NCBI RefSeq assembly: GCF_913063425.1
Contig: NZ_CAJXYK010000024.1
Span: 22,150 to 86,149 of the forward strand
Source of the DNA: an uncultured Thiohalocapsa sp.
GTDB lineage: Bacteria > Pseudomonadota > Gammaproteobacteria > Chromatiales > Chromatiaceae
Direction of reading: 5' to 3'
DNA length: 64,000 nt
Shown here piece by piece: positions 17,105 to 26,637 of this stretch; within the stretch, counting starts at the first letter, position 1, and each line of letters starts with the position of its first letter. The notes beneath the pieces were generated by a model, which worked only from the letters and a program-made list of their open reading frames with translations, did not search any database and had not been told where the DNA came from. Position numbers and translations under genes: made by a program.

Positions 17105-19594
17105 TCAGGCCACCCCCAGATCGTCCTCCACCAGTACCGGGTCCTGTTTGCCCTTGTGTCCGCGTTGCTTCTTGGGCTTCGGCGGCGGCTCGAAAGTGCG
17201 CTTGCCGGCGATGAGGTGACGCGGGATGCCGGTGACGATGACGGCGCGGATAGGGATCTCGCGGGCGGCGAGGGCCGTGGCGGCGGCCTTGAGGTCGGCG
17301 CGGCGGGTGTGGCCGCTGCGGGCCACCAGGAGCACGTTGCCGACGGCGGCGGCGGCCTCGATGACCGCCTCCATGGCGTTGATGGGCGGGAGATCATAGA
17401 GGACGTGCTCGCCCTCGCGCCTGACGCGCCGGGTGAGGTCCTTGAAGCCGCGGCTGCCGAGCAGCAGCAGGCCGCGGTCGTCCTCGTAGTCGCCGGCGCT
17501 CAGGATGCGCACATAGGGGTTGGTGGTGGGCTCGTAGGCGTCTTCCGGGGCGGCGGCGCCGGCGAGCACATCGGTGATCTCCGCCGGCGGGTGCAGGGCC
17601 TCGACGCCGAACAGGCTCTCGGGTCTGGGGCCGGCGTCGGCGCGCACATCGGCGTCCACCAGCAGGGTCAGCTCGTCCTTCAGCGCCAGCGCCGAGGCCA
17701 GATTCACCGCCACCAGTGAGCGCCCGGAGGCGGGCTCGGCGCTGGTGATGGCGAGGCTGCGCCAGTCCCTGGGCGCCAGCGCCGTGCGCAGGTCGTTGAT
17801 CATGGTGCGGAACAGCGTGGACACGGGCGCCGTCGGCACCACGTGGTCGATGACGGCATCGTCCCCGTGCGGGGCCTGCTGGAACTCGAGCACCAGCTCG
17901 CAGCCGGTGAGGCCCTTCGCATCGCGCGCGGTGCGGATGATCGGGTCCAGGAATTCCAGCACCAGGGCCACGAAGAGCCCGAGCCCGCCGCCCAGGATGA
18001 CGCCCGCGGCGGCGACGAGCTTGCGCAGCGAGGGCTCGGGCCAGATGGGCGGTGTGGCGCGCTCCAGGATGCTGAAGCCCGGGTTGTTGCGCAGCAGTGC
18101 CACGCGCACCTCGGCCTGCCGGGCGGCGAGCTTGTCCACCAGCTGCTCGGCCTCGCGCAGCTCGGCGGTGAGCTCCTGGTAGCCGGTGCGCGCCACGGTG
18201 AGGGCGTTCAGCGAGCTGCGCGCCTCGTCCAGGGTCTGCTTCACGGCCGCGGCTTGGGCCTCCGCCACCTTGATGTCGTCTTCCAGCGTCTGGGCGCGCA
18301 GCGAGAGCTCCTCGCGCTTGGGGTTCAGGCGGTATTCGTTCTCCGGCGCCACCTCGTCGTTGCTCTCTTCGATGAGCTGCTCCAGGGTGGCGATGCGCTT
18401 TTGGATGCGCTGGATCTTCGGGTTCTCTTCGGTGTAGCGGGTGCGCGCCTCGCGCAGCTCCCATTGGTACTCGGACAGACGCTGCTTGAAGGGGCTGTAG
18501 TAGCGGGAGATGGCGACGACCATCTCCGGCTCCTCCGCCAGCTGCTGCTGCACGCGCTTGAGCGCCGCGCGCATGGCGCCGGCCTCGGCGGTCAGGGTGC
18601 GATACTCGGCATCCAGCTCCGAGACCTGGCCCACCAGCACCATGAGCTGGTCCTTGAGGCTCGCGATCCGGTGCGCTTCCTCGAAGGCCAGCACCGCCGC
18701 GTTGGCCTGCTCCAGGGCCGAGCGGGCCTCGCGCAGCTGGCTGCTGTAGTCGTTGAAGGTCGCCTCGATGTCCCGGCGGCGGATGGCGGCGGCGTTCTCC
18801 AGGAACAGCTCGGCGACGGTGTTGGCGATGCGCGTGGCGGTGCTCGGGTCCTCCCAGACAACGCTGATGGTGAACACCTTGGACTCCCGGCCGACGCCGA
18901 CGGAGATGGCCCCCGCCATGGTCATGCGCAGCACCGAGATGCCCACGCGCTCCATGGTCTCGTCGAGCGAGCTTGGCAGCTTGATGGTGTCGATGAAGGT
19001 CTGCAGGTCGTAGTCCTGCGGCCGGAACGGCGGCACATCGCTGACCTGGAAGGGGTCCTGGTGAGTGTCGGCGATGAGGGTCACCGTCGAGCGCCACTCC
19101 CGCGGCAGGGACAGCGCCAGCAGCAGGAACAGCAGAGTGACGACGGTGGCGATGGCGCCCACCAGCCACTTGCGCTGCCAGACGCCGCGCACGAAGCGCA
19201 TGATGTCGATGTCGGGGCCGGCGGGGGCCTGATCTTCGTCATCGCCGAAGCCGGGCAGCGGCGGGAAGGCCGGTGCCGGCGGCGGGCCGGGGTCGTCCTC
19301 GTCGTCGTCGTCGGTGGTGGCGAGGCCGGTGGGCCTGTGCGCCGGGGGCGGGGCGCGGCTTGGTCCGATGTGCCCGGACTGGATGCCGGCGCCGGGGATA
19401 GGCTCGGGCGGGCGACTCTCGGGCTGCTGCGGACCGGCCGGGGCGCCGTCGGTGCCCGGCCGGGCCGCGTCCGCGGCCGGGTCCGGCAGATTCCAGGCGG
19501 CCTCGCCCGGGCTCTCATCGTCGCCGGGCGCCGCGTCGGCGTCTGCGCGCTGTCGCCGACGCAGGCTGGCGTCGATGTCGAGCTGCCTGCTCAC
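17105..19594 (-). CDS. Wzz/BY-kinase-like chain-length protein, degenerate P-loop
   Basis: This 829-residue polysaccharide co-polymerase starts at GTG 19594, overlapping the stop of the upstream ATPase gene (GTGA). Residues 1-130 are a disordered Pro/Asp-rich region. A Wzz domain lies between TM1 (about 140-162) and TM2 (about 522-545), with a long coiled-coil periplasmic section between them. The C-terminal part resembles a bacterial tyrosine kinase: the Walker A' motif LLVDADVR and a Walker B-like LYDLPPI are present. The Walker A region reads SAEPASGRSLVAVNLA, with Arg where the catalytic Lys is expected. No tyrosine cluster is seen at the C-terminus (KPKKQRGHKGKQDPVLVEDD). It probably sets polysaccharide chain length but may not phosphorylate itself. 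Confidence 0.85.
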   Translation of the reverse strand: MSRQLDIDASLRRRQRADADAAPGDDESPGEAAWNLPDPAADAARPGTDGAPAGPQQPESRPPEPIPGAGIQSGHIGPSRAPPPAHRPTGLATTDDDDEDDPGPPPAPAFPPLPGFGDDEDQAPAGPDIDIMRFVRGVWQRKWLVGAIATVVTLLFLLLALSLPREWRSTVTLIADTHQDPFQVSDVPPFRPQDYDLQTFIDTIKLPSSLDETMERVGISVLRMTMAGAISVGVGRESKVFTISVVWEDPSTATRIANTVAELFLENAAAIRRRDIEATFNDYSSQLREARSALEQANAAVLAFEEAHRIASLKDQLMVLVGQVSELDAEYRTLTAEAGAMRAALKRVQQQLAEEPEMVVAISRYYSPFKQRLSEYQWELREARTRYTEENPKIQRIQKRIATLEQLIEESNDEVAPENEYRLNPKREELSLRAQTLEDDIKVAEAQAAAVKQTLDEARSSLNALTVARTGYQELTAELREAEQLVDKLAARQAEVRVALLRNNPGFSILERATPPIWPEPSLRKLVAAAGVILGGGLGLFVALVLEFLDPIIRTARDAKGLTGCELVLEFQQAPHGDDAVIDHVVPTAPVSTLFRTMINDLRTALAPRDWRSLAITSAEPASGRSLVAVNLASALALKDELTLLVDADVRADAGPRPESLFGVEALHPPAEITDVLAGAAAPEDAYEPTTNPYVRILSAGDYEDDRGLLLLGSRGFKDLTRRVRREGEHVLYDLPPINAMEAVIEAAAAVGNVLLVARSGHTRRADLKAAATALAAREIPIRAVIVTGIPRHLIAGKRTFEPPPKPKKQRGHKGKQDPVLVEDDLGVA

Positions 19595-20559
19595 GGCGGG
19601 TCCGGCGGTGCCAGCCCGTCGTCCAGCAGGTCGCCGTCGGCCTGCTCCATGGCGAGTGCGCCGTGGCGGCGCAGGTCTGCTACCACCACGTGCAGGGCGG
19701 CGGCGTCGAGCCGGCTGCCGTGGTGGCTCACCACGTGCTCCAGCGCGAGCTTGCAGAGGCGGTTGATCTCGCGCGGGATGCCGCGGCTCGCCCGGTGCAG
19801 CAGGGTCACGGCCGCGGGGTCCACGGGCGGCTCGCCCACCAGGCCGGCGGCCTTGAGCCGGTGGCGCACATAGTCGCCGGTTTCGGTCTCGGTGAGGGCG
19901 CCCAGATGGAAGCGCAGGCTGACGCGCTGCTCCACCTGCGGCAGGCGGGCCAGGCGCTCGCGCAGCTCCGGCTGGCCGATGAGGATGAGGGTCAGGAAGT
20001 TCTGCCGCTCGGAGGCGATGTTGGTGAGCGCCTTCAGCTGCTCCAGGGTGTCGAGGCCGAGCTGCTGGGCCTCGTCCACCAGCACGATCAGGTGCTTGTC
20101 CTGGGCCGCCACCTGCTCCGCCAGGGTGCGCTTGAAGGCGGCGAGGCGGCTTTAGCGGTCCGGCAGGTCGGCGCTGTGCACCCGCGCGCCGCGCATCTGG
20201 CTCAGCACCTCCAGCAGCAGGCCGTCGAAGTCCAGCAGGCTGTTCTCGATGTTGACGCGGATGTGATCGGCGCAAGACAGCTGCGCGTACAGCAGGGTGC
20301 GCAGCAGGGTCTTGCCGGCGCCGATCTCCCCGGTGAGCAGGCCGATGCCCATGTTGCGGTCCTGGGCCAGGAACAGGAGCCGCGACAGGGCCTCGCGGTG
20401 TGCGGCGGAGGGGAAGTAGAAGCGCGTGTCCCGCGTGTTCTCGAAGGCCGGGCGCGGCGGGTTGCGCGGGCCGAGCCGGCCGGCGTCGGCGGGCTCCGGG
20501 TCGGCGGTCGGGGCGTGCTCGGACACGGGGCGGGCGGCGCTGCGGGGTTCTGTGGGCAT
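19591..20559 (-). pseudogene. ExeA/GspA-type AAA ATPase interrupted by in-frame TAA
   Basis: Read through, this is a 322-codon AAA ATPase of the type found in exopolysaccharide/PEP-CTERM loci (putative secretion ATPase). The Walker A motif GEIGAGKT lies at residues 78-85 and the Walker B motif LIVLVDEAQ is encoded about 65 codons later. Codon 136 (20152-20154) is TAA, in the same frame as both halves, so it is a nonsense codon and not a frameshift. Translation would stop between Walker A and Walker B. The downstream half has an in-frame ATG at 20112 but would lack the P-loop. The stop overlaps the chain-length gene start (GTGA), so the nonsense codon may also reduce its translation. A sequencing error is possible. 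Confidence 0.8.
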
Positions 20560-20782
20560 GCTGGGGGCGCGGTCTGCGTGCCCTCAGTATAGGCCAGACG
20601 AGGGTCGGAATCGGTGGAAAGCTGATCAGGCGATCAGGGCCTGTCGGCGGACGGCGCAGGCCGTCAGCCGCGCCGGCGATGGGGCACCGCCAGCGCGAAG
20701 GGCACAGTCCGGGGCCTGCGGCGTCGGTGCCGCTCCGGACCCCGCGCAGAACCCGGCCCGGGCCCGGGTTTGGATAATCGGC

Positions 20783-21316
20783 TCAGCGGGCGCCGCCCAC
20801 CGGTGTGCGGTCCTGCGGGAGCTCAGTGCTCGCGCTCTCCGGCGCCGGGTTGTTCATGAAAAAGGACACCCGCGCCGGCAGCGGTGGGATCTGGATGAGC
20901 CTTTCCTGCTGCGCCTGCCCGGGGTAGAGGGGGACGGCCACCAGGCTGATGGCCCGGTCGTCACTGCTGAAGCCGATGGGATGGCGCAGCGGGCTGTAGC
21001 CGATGAAGCGCCCGTTCAGGTAGATGGCGGCGGCGGTGGGCCGGCTGTCGATGTGGACCCGGCGCCGGCTTTCACCGGCGGTCGCTTCCACGCGCGCTGT
21101 GCGCCTCGCACCGGTGCAGCCCGGGTCGAAGGCCGAGCAGCCCCGCGCAGGCTCGCGCATGGGCCATGCTCCGCCGCAGCCGGCAGTCAGTATGGCGGCG
21201 GCGAGGGCGGCGGCGAGGGCGGCGGCGAGGCCTGCAGTGCTGCGATGCCGCGGGAGCCCGGCCGGAGCCGGACCGCGTACGGCGACAGCGCTGCCGGTGC
21301 TGCGTATCCGTGTCAC
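20783..21316 (-). CDS. PEGA-domain lipoprotein
   Basis: This 177-residue protein starts at GTG 21316, overlapping the stop of the glycosyltransferase upstream (GTGA). An Ala-rich export segment, encoded by a GGCGGCGAG-type repeat, ends in a lipobox (AILTAGC). The mature part has three further cysteines and one PEGA-like domain (RRVHIDSRPTAAAIYLNGRFIGYSPLRH). PEGA domains are found in surface and envelope proteins, often as ligand-binding or stalk modules. Coupling to polysaccharide genes suggests a structural role in export or surface attachment, which is inference. Confidence 0.72.
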   Translation of the reverse strand: MTRIRSTGSAVAVRGPAPAGLPRHRSTAGLAAALAAALAAAILTAGCGGAWPMREPARGCSAFDPGCTGARRTARVEATAGESRRRVHIDSRPTAAAIYLNGRFIGYSPLRHPIGFSSDDRAISLVAVPLYPGQAQQERLIQIPPLPARVSFFMNNPAPESASTELPQDRTPVGGAR

Positions 21317-22479
21317 GGCGGCTTGGTCCGCGCCAGGCCGTCGAGCTCCGCCCAGGTCGCCGCCGCGGCACGGTCCCAGGTGAAGTCGGCGGCGCGATGT
21401 CGGCCGCGCTCGATCAATCGTTGCCGCAGCCCGCGGTCGTCACCGTGCTCGTCCAGCAGCCGGCCCAGGGTGTTGGCGATGGCGGCGGTGTCCGTCGGAT
21501 CGAACAGGAGCCCGGCGTCGCCGACGACTTCCGGGATGCTGGAGGTGTCCGCCGCGCACACGGGCGTGCCGGACGCCATGGCCTCCAGCACCGGGATGCC
21601 GAAGCCTTCGAACAGGGACGGGAAGACGAAGACATCCGCCGCGGCATAGAGCGGCGGCAGCAGCTCATCGGGCACGAAGCCCGGAAAGGTCACGGCATGC
21701 TCAAGCCCGAGCTCGGCGACCTTGGCATCGATGGCCTCGGCACCGCTCCAGCGCCCGCCCGCGAGCACCAGCCGGTGGGGCAGGTCCGCATGTCTGCGCC
21801 GCAGCTGCGCGAACGCCTCCAGCAGTCGCACGTGATTCTTGCCCGGATGCTCCAGGCGGGCGGTGTAGAGCAGATACGGACCGTCGATGCCGAGCTGCCC
21901 GCGCATGGCGGCCACGGCGCCCGCCGGCTGCTGCGGTGTGAAGCGGCTGAGATCGGCGCCGTTGTGGATGACGCGGATGCGCTCGGGCGGCACCCGGGCG
22001 AAGGCTTCCAGGTCCCGCCGCGTGGACTCGCTGACGGCGATGACCCGGTCCAGGCGGCGCATCATGGCCGGGAGCACGCGCATGATATAGGCCATGCGCA
22101 GTGCATCGTATTTCTGCGGCACATGCAGCTGGGAGAAATCGTGCACGGTGCCGAGGCTCGGCACGCCATAGGACCAGGCCAGCCGGCGGTTGCCGGCGGG
22201 CATGAACACCAGATCGCAGCCCTGGGCGCGCAGCGCCGCCGGCAGGCGCAGCAAATGCCAGCCGATGCTCGCGATGGGGTGGGCGGTCCAGTTGGGGTAG
22301 GCGACCACCGCAAGCCGCGGGTGCCAGGACTGCACCCAGTCCCGGTCACCCTGGCCGACGAAGGCGATGAAGTCGTGCTGCGGCGCCAGCTCGATCATCC
22401 GGCCGACGATGTTGGCCATGTACTGGCTGATGCCGGACTTGCCGCCGTCGCCCGCGAAGGCGGAGATGCCGATGCGCAT
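21313..22479 (-). CDS. GT4-family glycosyltransferase
   Basis: This 388-residue GT-B enzyme transfers a sugar from an activated donor to a growing glycan on the cytoplasmic side of the membrane. The N-terminus is typical (MRIGISAFAGDGGKSGISQY). The family 4 donor-binding motif is FPSLFEGFGIPVLEAMASG, with the two conserved Glu seven residues apart. The start at ATG 22479 was preferred to one 50 codons upstream because the family fold begins here; the ribosome site is weak. The stop overlaps the lipoprotein start. Donor and acceptor cannot be deduced. Confidence 0.88.
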   Translation of the reverse strand: MRIGISAFAGDGGKSGISQYMANIVGRMIELAPQHDFIAFVGQGDRDWVQSWHPRLAVVAYPNWTAHPIASIGWHLLRLPAALRAQGCDLVFMPAGNRRLAWSYGVPSLGTVHDFSQLHVPQKYDALRMAYIMRVLPAMMRRLDRVIAVSESTRRDLEAFARVPPERIRVIHNGADLSRFTPQQPAGAVAAMRGQLGIDGPYLLYTARLEHPGKNHVRLLEAFAQLRRRHADLPHRLVLAGGRWSGAEAIDAKVAELGLEHAVTFPGFVPDELLPPLYAAADVFVFPSLFEGFGIPVLEAMASGTPVCAADTSSIPEVVGDAGLLFDPTDTAAIANTLGRLLDEHGDDRGLRQRLIERGRHRAADFTWDRAAAATWAELDGLARTKPP

Positions 22480-22635
22480 GGTGGATTCCGGCTCTTGCTG
22501 TGCGTGTCGTTGTCGGTCGCGCTGGTCGCGGTGTTTCAACGCAAGGGCGCAATGCCGCGAGGAGCGCGAGGGTTTTGGTTGTGTTGTTGCGTGCACCCAG
22601 CCCTGCCAGACGGACACGAGGGGGCGCAACGCGCG

Positions 22636-23784
22636 CTAGCCGAAATCCGCCACCGTTTCCCGCAGCACCCTGGTGAGCTGGTCCAGGCAGGCGTCTGGGC
22701 TGTAGCGCTCGCGCACGCGGGCGGCGGCGCGCCTGCCGAGCAGGGCCGCGAGCTCCGGGTCCGCCAGGAGCCGCGCCAGATTGTCGGCCAGGGCGTCGGT
22801 GTCCGCTTCCCGCGCCAGCAGGCCTGTGGTCCCGTGGTCCAGCCAGTCCGGGATACCGCCGACGGCGAAGCCCACCACCGGCCGGCCCCGGGCCATGGCC
22901 TCGATGCCCACCATGCCGAAGGGCTCCGGCCAGCGCGACGGCACGGCGCTCACCGAAGCGCGGGCGTAGTAAGCGTCCAGCGCGGCATGGTCCACCCAGC
23001 CGGTGAAGGTGATGCGGTGGGCGATGTCAAGCTTGATGGCCAGCGCCTTGCAGGCGTCCAGATGGTTGCCCGTGCCGACGACGGTGGCATGCCACTCCCC
23101 CGGCACCTGCGCCAGGGCCTTCAGCAGCAGGTCCACGCCCTTGCCGCGGATCACCTGGCCGACGTAGAGCACCTCGGGTGAGCTTGACGGCGGCTGTTGC
23201 TCGCAGCGGGCGAGCGAGCGCGGCACCGGCGGCACGATGCGGATGCGCGCCGGCGGCAGGCCGTTGGCGCGCAGCTCGTCGCGCATCCAGCGGCTGCCGA
23301 CGATCAAGCGGCGGACGTTGACATGGGCGGCCAGGGCGGCGCGGACCTCCCGCGTGCCCTTGAGCTTGATGGGCAGGGGGCCGCCTTGGGCCCGCTGCAC
23401 GAAGCAGAGGTGTGTCCAGCAGGCCGCCCCGGCAGGGCGGTCACAGACGCGCTTGCTGAGCGGGAAATACTTGTGACGGCGCGGGCACACCAGGTCATGG
23501 TCGTGCACCATGCGGGCGGTGGGGAAGCGGGCGGCGAGGTCGGCGACGCGACCCGGGTCCTGAAGCTTGTGCAGCAGCAGCACGTCCGGCTGGAAGCGCT
23601 CCAGCACCGCCTTCTCCGTGCCGCTGTCCGCGAAGACGCCGAGATAGTCTGACCGCGGTCGCGGGTCCGCGTGCAACAGGCCCTGGGGCAGCCCGCGGTC
23701 GGCGAGCCCGGCGGCGATGTCGTGCAGGATCTGCTCGACACCGCCGTAGAAGCCCGCCCGCTCGTGGACATGCAGGACGCGCAT
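22636..23784 (-). CDS. GT4-family glycosyltransferase
   Basis: This 382-residue GT-B glycosyltransferase opens with MRVLHVHERAGFYGGVEQIL, the G-G-x-E loop typical of family 4. The C-terminal domain has SRWPEPFGMVGIEAMARG, the E-x7-E donor site. A cysteine-containing stretch in the N-terminal half (VCPRRHKYFPLSKRVCDRP and nearby Cys) resembles a metal-binding insert seen in some related enzymes. Its ATG directly follows the TGA of the upstream glycosyltransferase without spacing, so the two are probably coupled. Donor and acceptor are unknown. Confidence 0.88.
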   Translation of the reverse strand: MRVLHVHERAGFYGGVEQILHDIAAGLADRGLPQGLLHADPRPRSDYLGVFADSGTEKAVLERFQPDVLLLHKLQDPGRVADLAARFPTARMVHDHDLVCPRRHKYFPLSKRVCDRPAGAACWTHLCFVQRAQGGPLPIKLKGTREVRAALAAHVNVRRLIVGSRWMRDELRANGLPPARIRIVPPVPRSLARCEQQPPSSSPEVLYVGQVIRGKGVDLLLKALAQVPGEWHATVVGTGNHLDACKALAIKLDIAHRITFTGWVDHAALDAYYARASVSAVPSRWPEPFGMVGIEAMARGRPVVGFAVGGIPDWLDHGTTGLLAREADTDALADNLARLLADPELAALLGRRAAARVRERYSPDACLDQLTRVLRETVADFG

Positions 23785-24915
23785 TCAGTGCACCAGCCCG
23801 AGTCGGCTCACGAGGTTGCCGATGTGGTCCACCAGCCGGCGCTCCTGGTAGTAGCGCACATAGACCTCCCGCGCCTTGTCCGCGATGCGCCGGCGCTCGT
23901 CCTCGTGGTCCAGGTACCAGCGGCATTGCTCCAGCATGTCCGACATGTCCCACTTGAGCGGCACATAGGTCTCGCCGGGGAAGCACACATCCGGCTCGGT
24001 TTTGATGTGCTCCAGCGAGGGCTTCAGCAGCAGGGCGCCGAAGTACATGGCCTCGTAGTCCTTCGGCGTGTATTCGCACCAGCCGGACGGCGAGACGAAA
24101 ATTCGCGCCTGGGCCATTTCCCGATAATATTCGGAGAAGGAGACTTTGGCGGTGGAGGAAACCACCTTGTACTCGTCCGCGAGACGATTGAGCTCGGCAA
24201 TGGTGGATTCCCGGTGCTTGCGCGTCCAGCCGGCGTACAGCGTGGCGCGGCAGTAGGCGTCGATGCTCTTGCCCCGTCCGCGCAGCCTGTCCAGCGCGGC
24301 GCGCGCCTTGGCGGCGGCGAAGCGGTGCGGCTTGTCCTTGCCCAGCAGCACCAGATCCGGCTTCCCCTCTGCGAGGTAGATCATGCGCTTCCACAGGCCG
24401 ACGTTCCAGCCGAGTGCGAGCTTGTGCGCGTGCTCCGCAGGCAGCTCGGACTGGAACAGCTCCGTCCACACCTCGGACAGGATACTGTCCTCCGCCATGC
24501 CGATGTCGACCAGGTACTCGATGAACCTGGAGCCACCCAGGAAGCGCCGGGAATAATCGTCCCAATCGGTGTTGAGATACTGCTTCAGGTACAGGTCCAC
24601 CTGCGGCAGGATGCCGAAGTGCGGCGATTGATTGCCGTCGCCGTAGTCGAAGTGGACGAGCTTCTGGTCCGGGCAGGCTCTGCGCAGCTCACGGTAGAAG
24701 TCCAGCAGCTTGCAGCGGTCCGTGTCCCAGGGGACGGAGAGGACGATGAGCTCGCCGGTGAAGGCCCGGGCGTCCAGGAGCTTCTGCTGCAGGCTGTCGG
24801 AGACGATCTCCCGGCTGGTGAGCCCGAAGCGGGATTGCAGATCGTCCTTGTAATGAATGAACGGATACAAAGACCCATGGCCGAAACCGGTGTTGGACAG
24901 AATCAGGGCCTGCAT
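23785..24915 (-). CDS. Glycosyltransferase-like protein
   Basis: This 376-residue protein has an N-terminal half that does not match the usual family 4 opening (MQALILSNTGFGHGSLYPFI). The C-terminal part resembles a GT-B nucleotide-sugar domain: ARIFVSPSGWCEYTPKDYEAM contains a C-Y-P-K-D-type donor-site motif, followed by PLKWDMSDMLEQ and a C-terminal helix. GGAGG before the ATG supports the start, and it is the first gene of the minus-strand run from 24915 to 17105. It faces a divergent Wzy-like gene across 216 bp that probably hold promoters for both. Glycosyltransferase activity is likely but the subfamily is not certain. Confidence 0.68.
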   Translation of the reverse strand: MQALILSNTGFGHGSLYPFIHYKDDLQSRFGLTSREIVSDSLQQKLLDARAFTGELIVLSVPWDTDRCKLLDFYRELRRACPDQKLVHFDYGDGNQSPHFGILPQVDLYLKQYLNTDWDDYSRRFLGGSRFIEYLVDIGMAEDSILSEVWTELFQSELPAEHAHKLALGWNVGLWKRMIYLAEGKPDLVLLGKDKPHRFAAAKARAALDRLRGRGKSIDAYCRATLYAGWTRKHRESTIAELNRLADEYKVVSSTAKVSFSEYYREMAQARIFVSPSGWCEYTPKDYEAMYFGALLLKPSLEHIKTEPDVCFPGETYVPLKWDMSDMLEQCRWYLDHEDERRRIADKAREVYVRYYQERRLVDHIGNLVSRLGLVH

Positions 24916-25131
24916 CGCGTCCTCCAGGGTGGTCTTGTGCTGTCATTGTCTTGGCTGATAGGGGACAGGCGCTCAAATCCCTGCCGCGACCATGGTAACC
25001 AATGTGCCAGGTCCGTGCCATGCCGCCGACCCGGCGCCGCATCCGGGGGCCTGCTTGAGCCCGGACGCTGGCCAGTGCCCTCGCGGCGGGCCATAGAGCT
25101 GGGCCACTGATCAATTACGCCGACCTCAGCA

Positions 25132-26637
25132 ATGCCCCTGCCGCCGGAAATCTTCCCCGAGCCCATCAGCCTGAAGCAGCTCGTCTTCGTGGTGGCGACC
25201 CTCGGCTTCCTGGCCATGGCCATCCCGGCGGCCATCAGGTTTCCATGGATGGAGCGGGTCTGCATCGGCGGCATCCTGTTCATGGCCATCAACCCGGTGG
25301 ACGTGACCTTCTTCAGCTACACCAACTACCGCGGCGACATCCGCGGCATCGAGTTCGGGATCACCGACTGGTTTACGATCGTCCTGATCGTGACCATGCA
25401 GTTCGCGCCGCGCTGGAAGCGCCGCCGGCTGCATTACCAAAGCCCGAATCAGATGCTGATGTGGACCTACCTGGCCTGGGCCACGGCGTCCATTGCCTGG
25501 GCCATGATCCCGCAGTTCGCGTTCTTCGGCGTCACCCGGCTCATCCGCGCCTTCGCGCTCTTCTGGGTGGCCTACAACTACGTCCGCGACGAAGACGATC
25601 TGCGCTTCGTCATCAATTGCGTGGTGGCACTCAGCTTCTACAGCTTCTTCCAGGTGCTGCTGGACAAGTACCAGCGCGGAGTCTTTCCGCCGCGGGGCTC
25701 CTTCGATCACCAGCACACCCTGGTGACCTTCCAGAACGTGATGAACTTCATCGTCTTCGCGGCGCTGCTGGGCGACACGGATAAGGTCTTCGACAAGCGC
25801 AGCCTGGTGTACTGGGCGGCCCTCGGCGCGGGCTCGCTTACCAGTGTCGCCACCCTCTCCCGCGGCGGCATGGTGACCATGGTCATGGGCTACGCCATGA
25901 TGACGCCTATCCTGCTGTGGCTGAAGCAGCCCGGGCGCAAGCTCGGCAAGAAATTCATTGCCCTCGGCATCATGGTTCTGGCGAGCCTGCCGGCGCCGGC
26001 GGTGGTGCTGCCGCCCATCATCGACCGCTTCCAGAACGCCCCGGAGGAGTCCGCCGAAGCGCGCGACCTGTTCAACGAGGTGGCCAAGGACATGGGCGAC
26101 ACGCATTTCCTTGGCATCGGCCTCAACAACTATTCCTACGGGACGGCCTATGTCGACCAATACCGGGATCATCTCCCGCCCATCGACCACGGCGGGCTCG
26201 CGCATCACATCTACTGGCTGCACTATGCGGAGCTCGGCGTCGTCGGCCGCACCCTGTTCATTCTGCTGATGCTGGGCTTCATGGTCGTGATGCTGCGCTT
26301 CATCCTGCGCCGCCGCGACAGTCTGGAGCGTGTCTTCACCGTGGGCGTGCTGGCGGGCTTCATCATTGCCATGCTCATCGGGCTTCTGGAATGGAACTGG
26401 CGCCAGTCGCAGATGACGCTCACCTACATGATGCTCGCGGGCATCGTCTGCGCCCTGCCGCGGGTGGAGCGCGAGCGCGGGCTCGCAGAGCGGCGGCGGC
26501 GACAGCAGCTGCTCGCGCTGGCCGCCTATGCGCAGCAGCAGCAGGCCGGCGGCGGCCGGCGTGCGGCGCTCAGCGCCCGCCGGCACGGGGTCGGGCCGCG
26601 ACCAGCTCCGCATACAGGTCGCGCAGCCGGGCGCTGA
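25132..26637 (+). CDS. O-antigen polymerase/ligase-like membrane protein
   Basis: This 501-residue inner-membrane protein has about 10-12 hydrophobic helices and a large loop near residues 290-370. It resembles the Wzy/WaaL superfamily, particularly the O-glycosylation-ligase-like proteins of exosortase-linked polysaccharide loci. Typical motifs are ATLSRGGM before a helix and HHIYWLHYAELGVVG in the loop, where a His is important in ligases. It would polymerise glycan repeats or transfer glycan to an acceptor on the periplasmic face. The last 60 residues are charged and Gln/Arg-rich, and the final 68 bp overlap the end of the opposing glycosyltransferase gene, so the tail may be dispensable. 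Confidence 0.8.
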   Translation: MPLPPEIFPEPISLKQLVFVVATLGFLAMAIPAAIRFPWMERVCIGGILFMAINPVDVTFFSYTNYRGDIRGIEFGITDWFTIVLIVTMQFAPRWKRRRLHYQSPNQMLMWTYLAWATASIAWAMIPQFAFFGVTRLIRAFALFWVAYNYVRDEDDLRFVINCVVALSFYSFFQVLLDKYQRGVFPPRGSFDHQHTLVTFQNVMNFIVFAALLGDTDKVFDKRSLVYWAALGAGSLTSVATLSRGGMVTMVMGYAMMTPILLWLKQPGRKLGKKFIALGIMVLASLPAPAVVLPPIIDRFQNAPEESAEARDLFNEVAKDMGDTHFLGIGLNNYSYGTAYVDQYRDHLPPIDHGGLAHHIYWLHYAELGVVGRTLFILLMLGFMVVMLRFILRRRDSLERVFTVGVLAGFIIAMLIGLLEWNWRQSQMTLTYMMLAGIVCALPRVERERGLAERRRRQQLLALAAYAQQQQAGGGRRAALSARRHGVGPRPAPHTGRAAGR

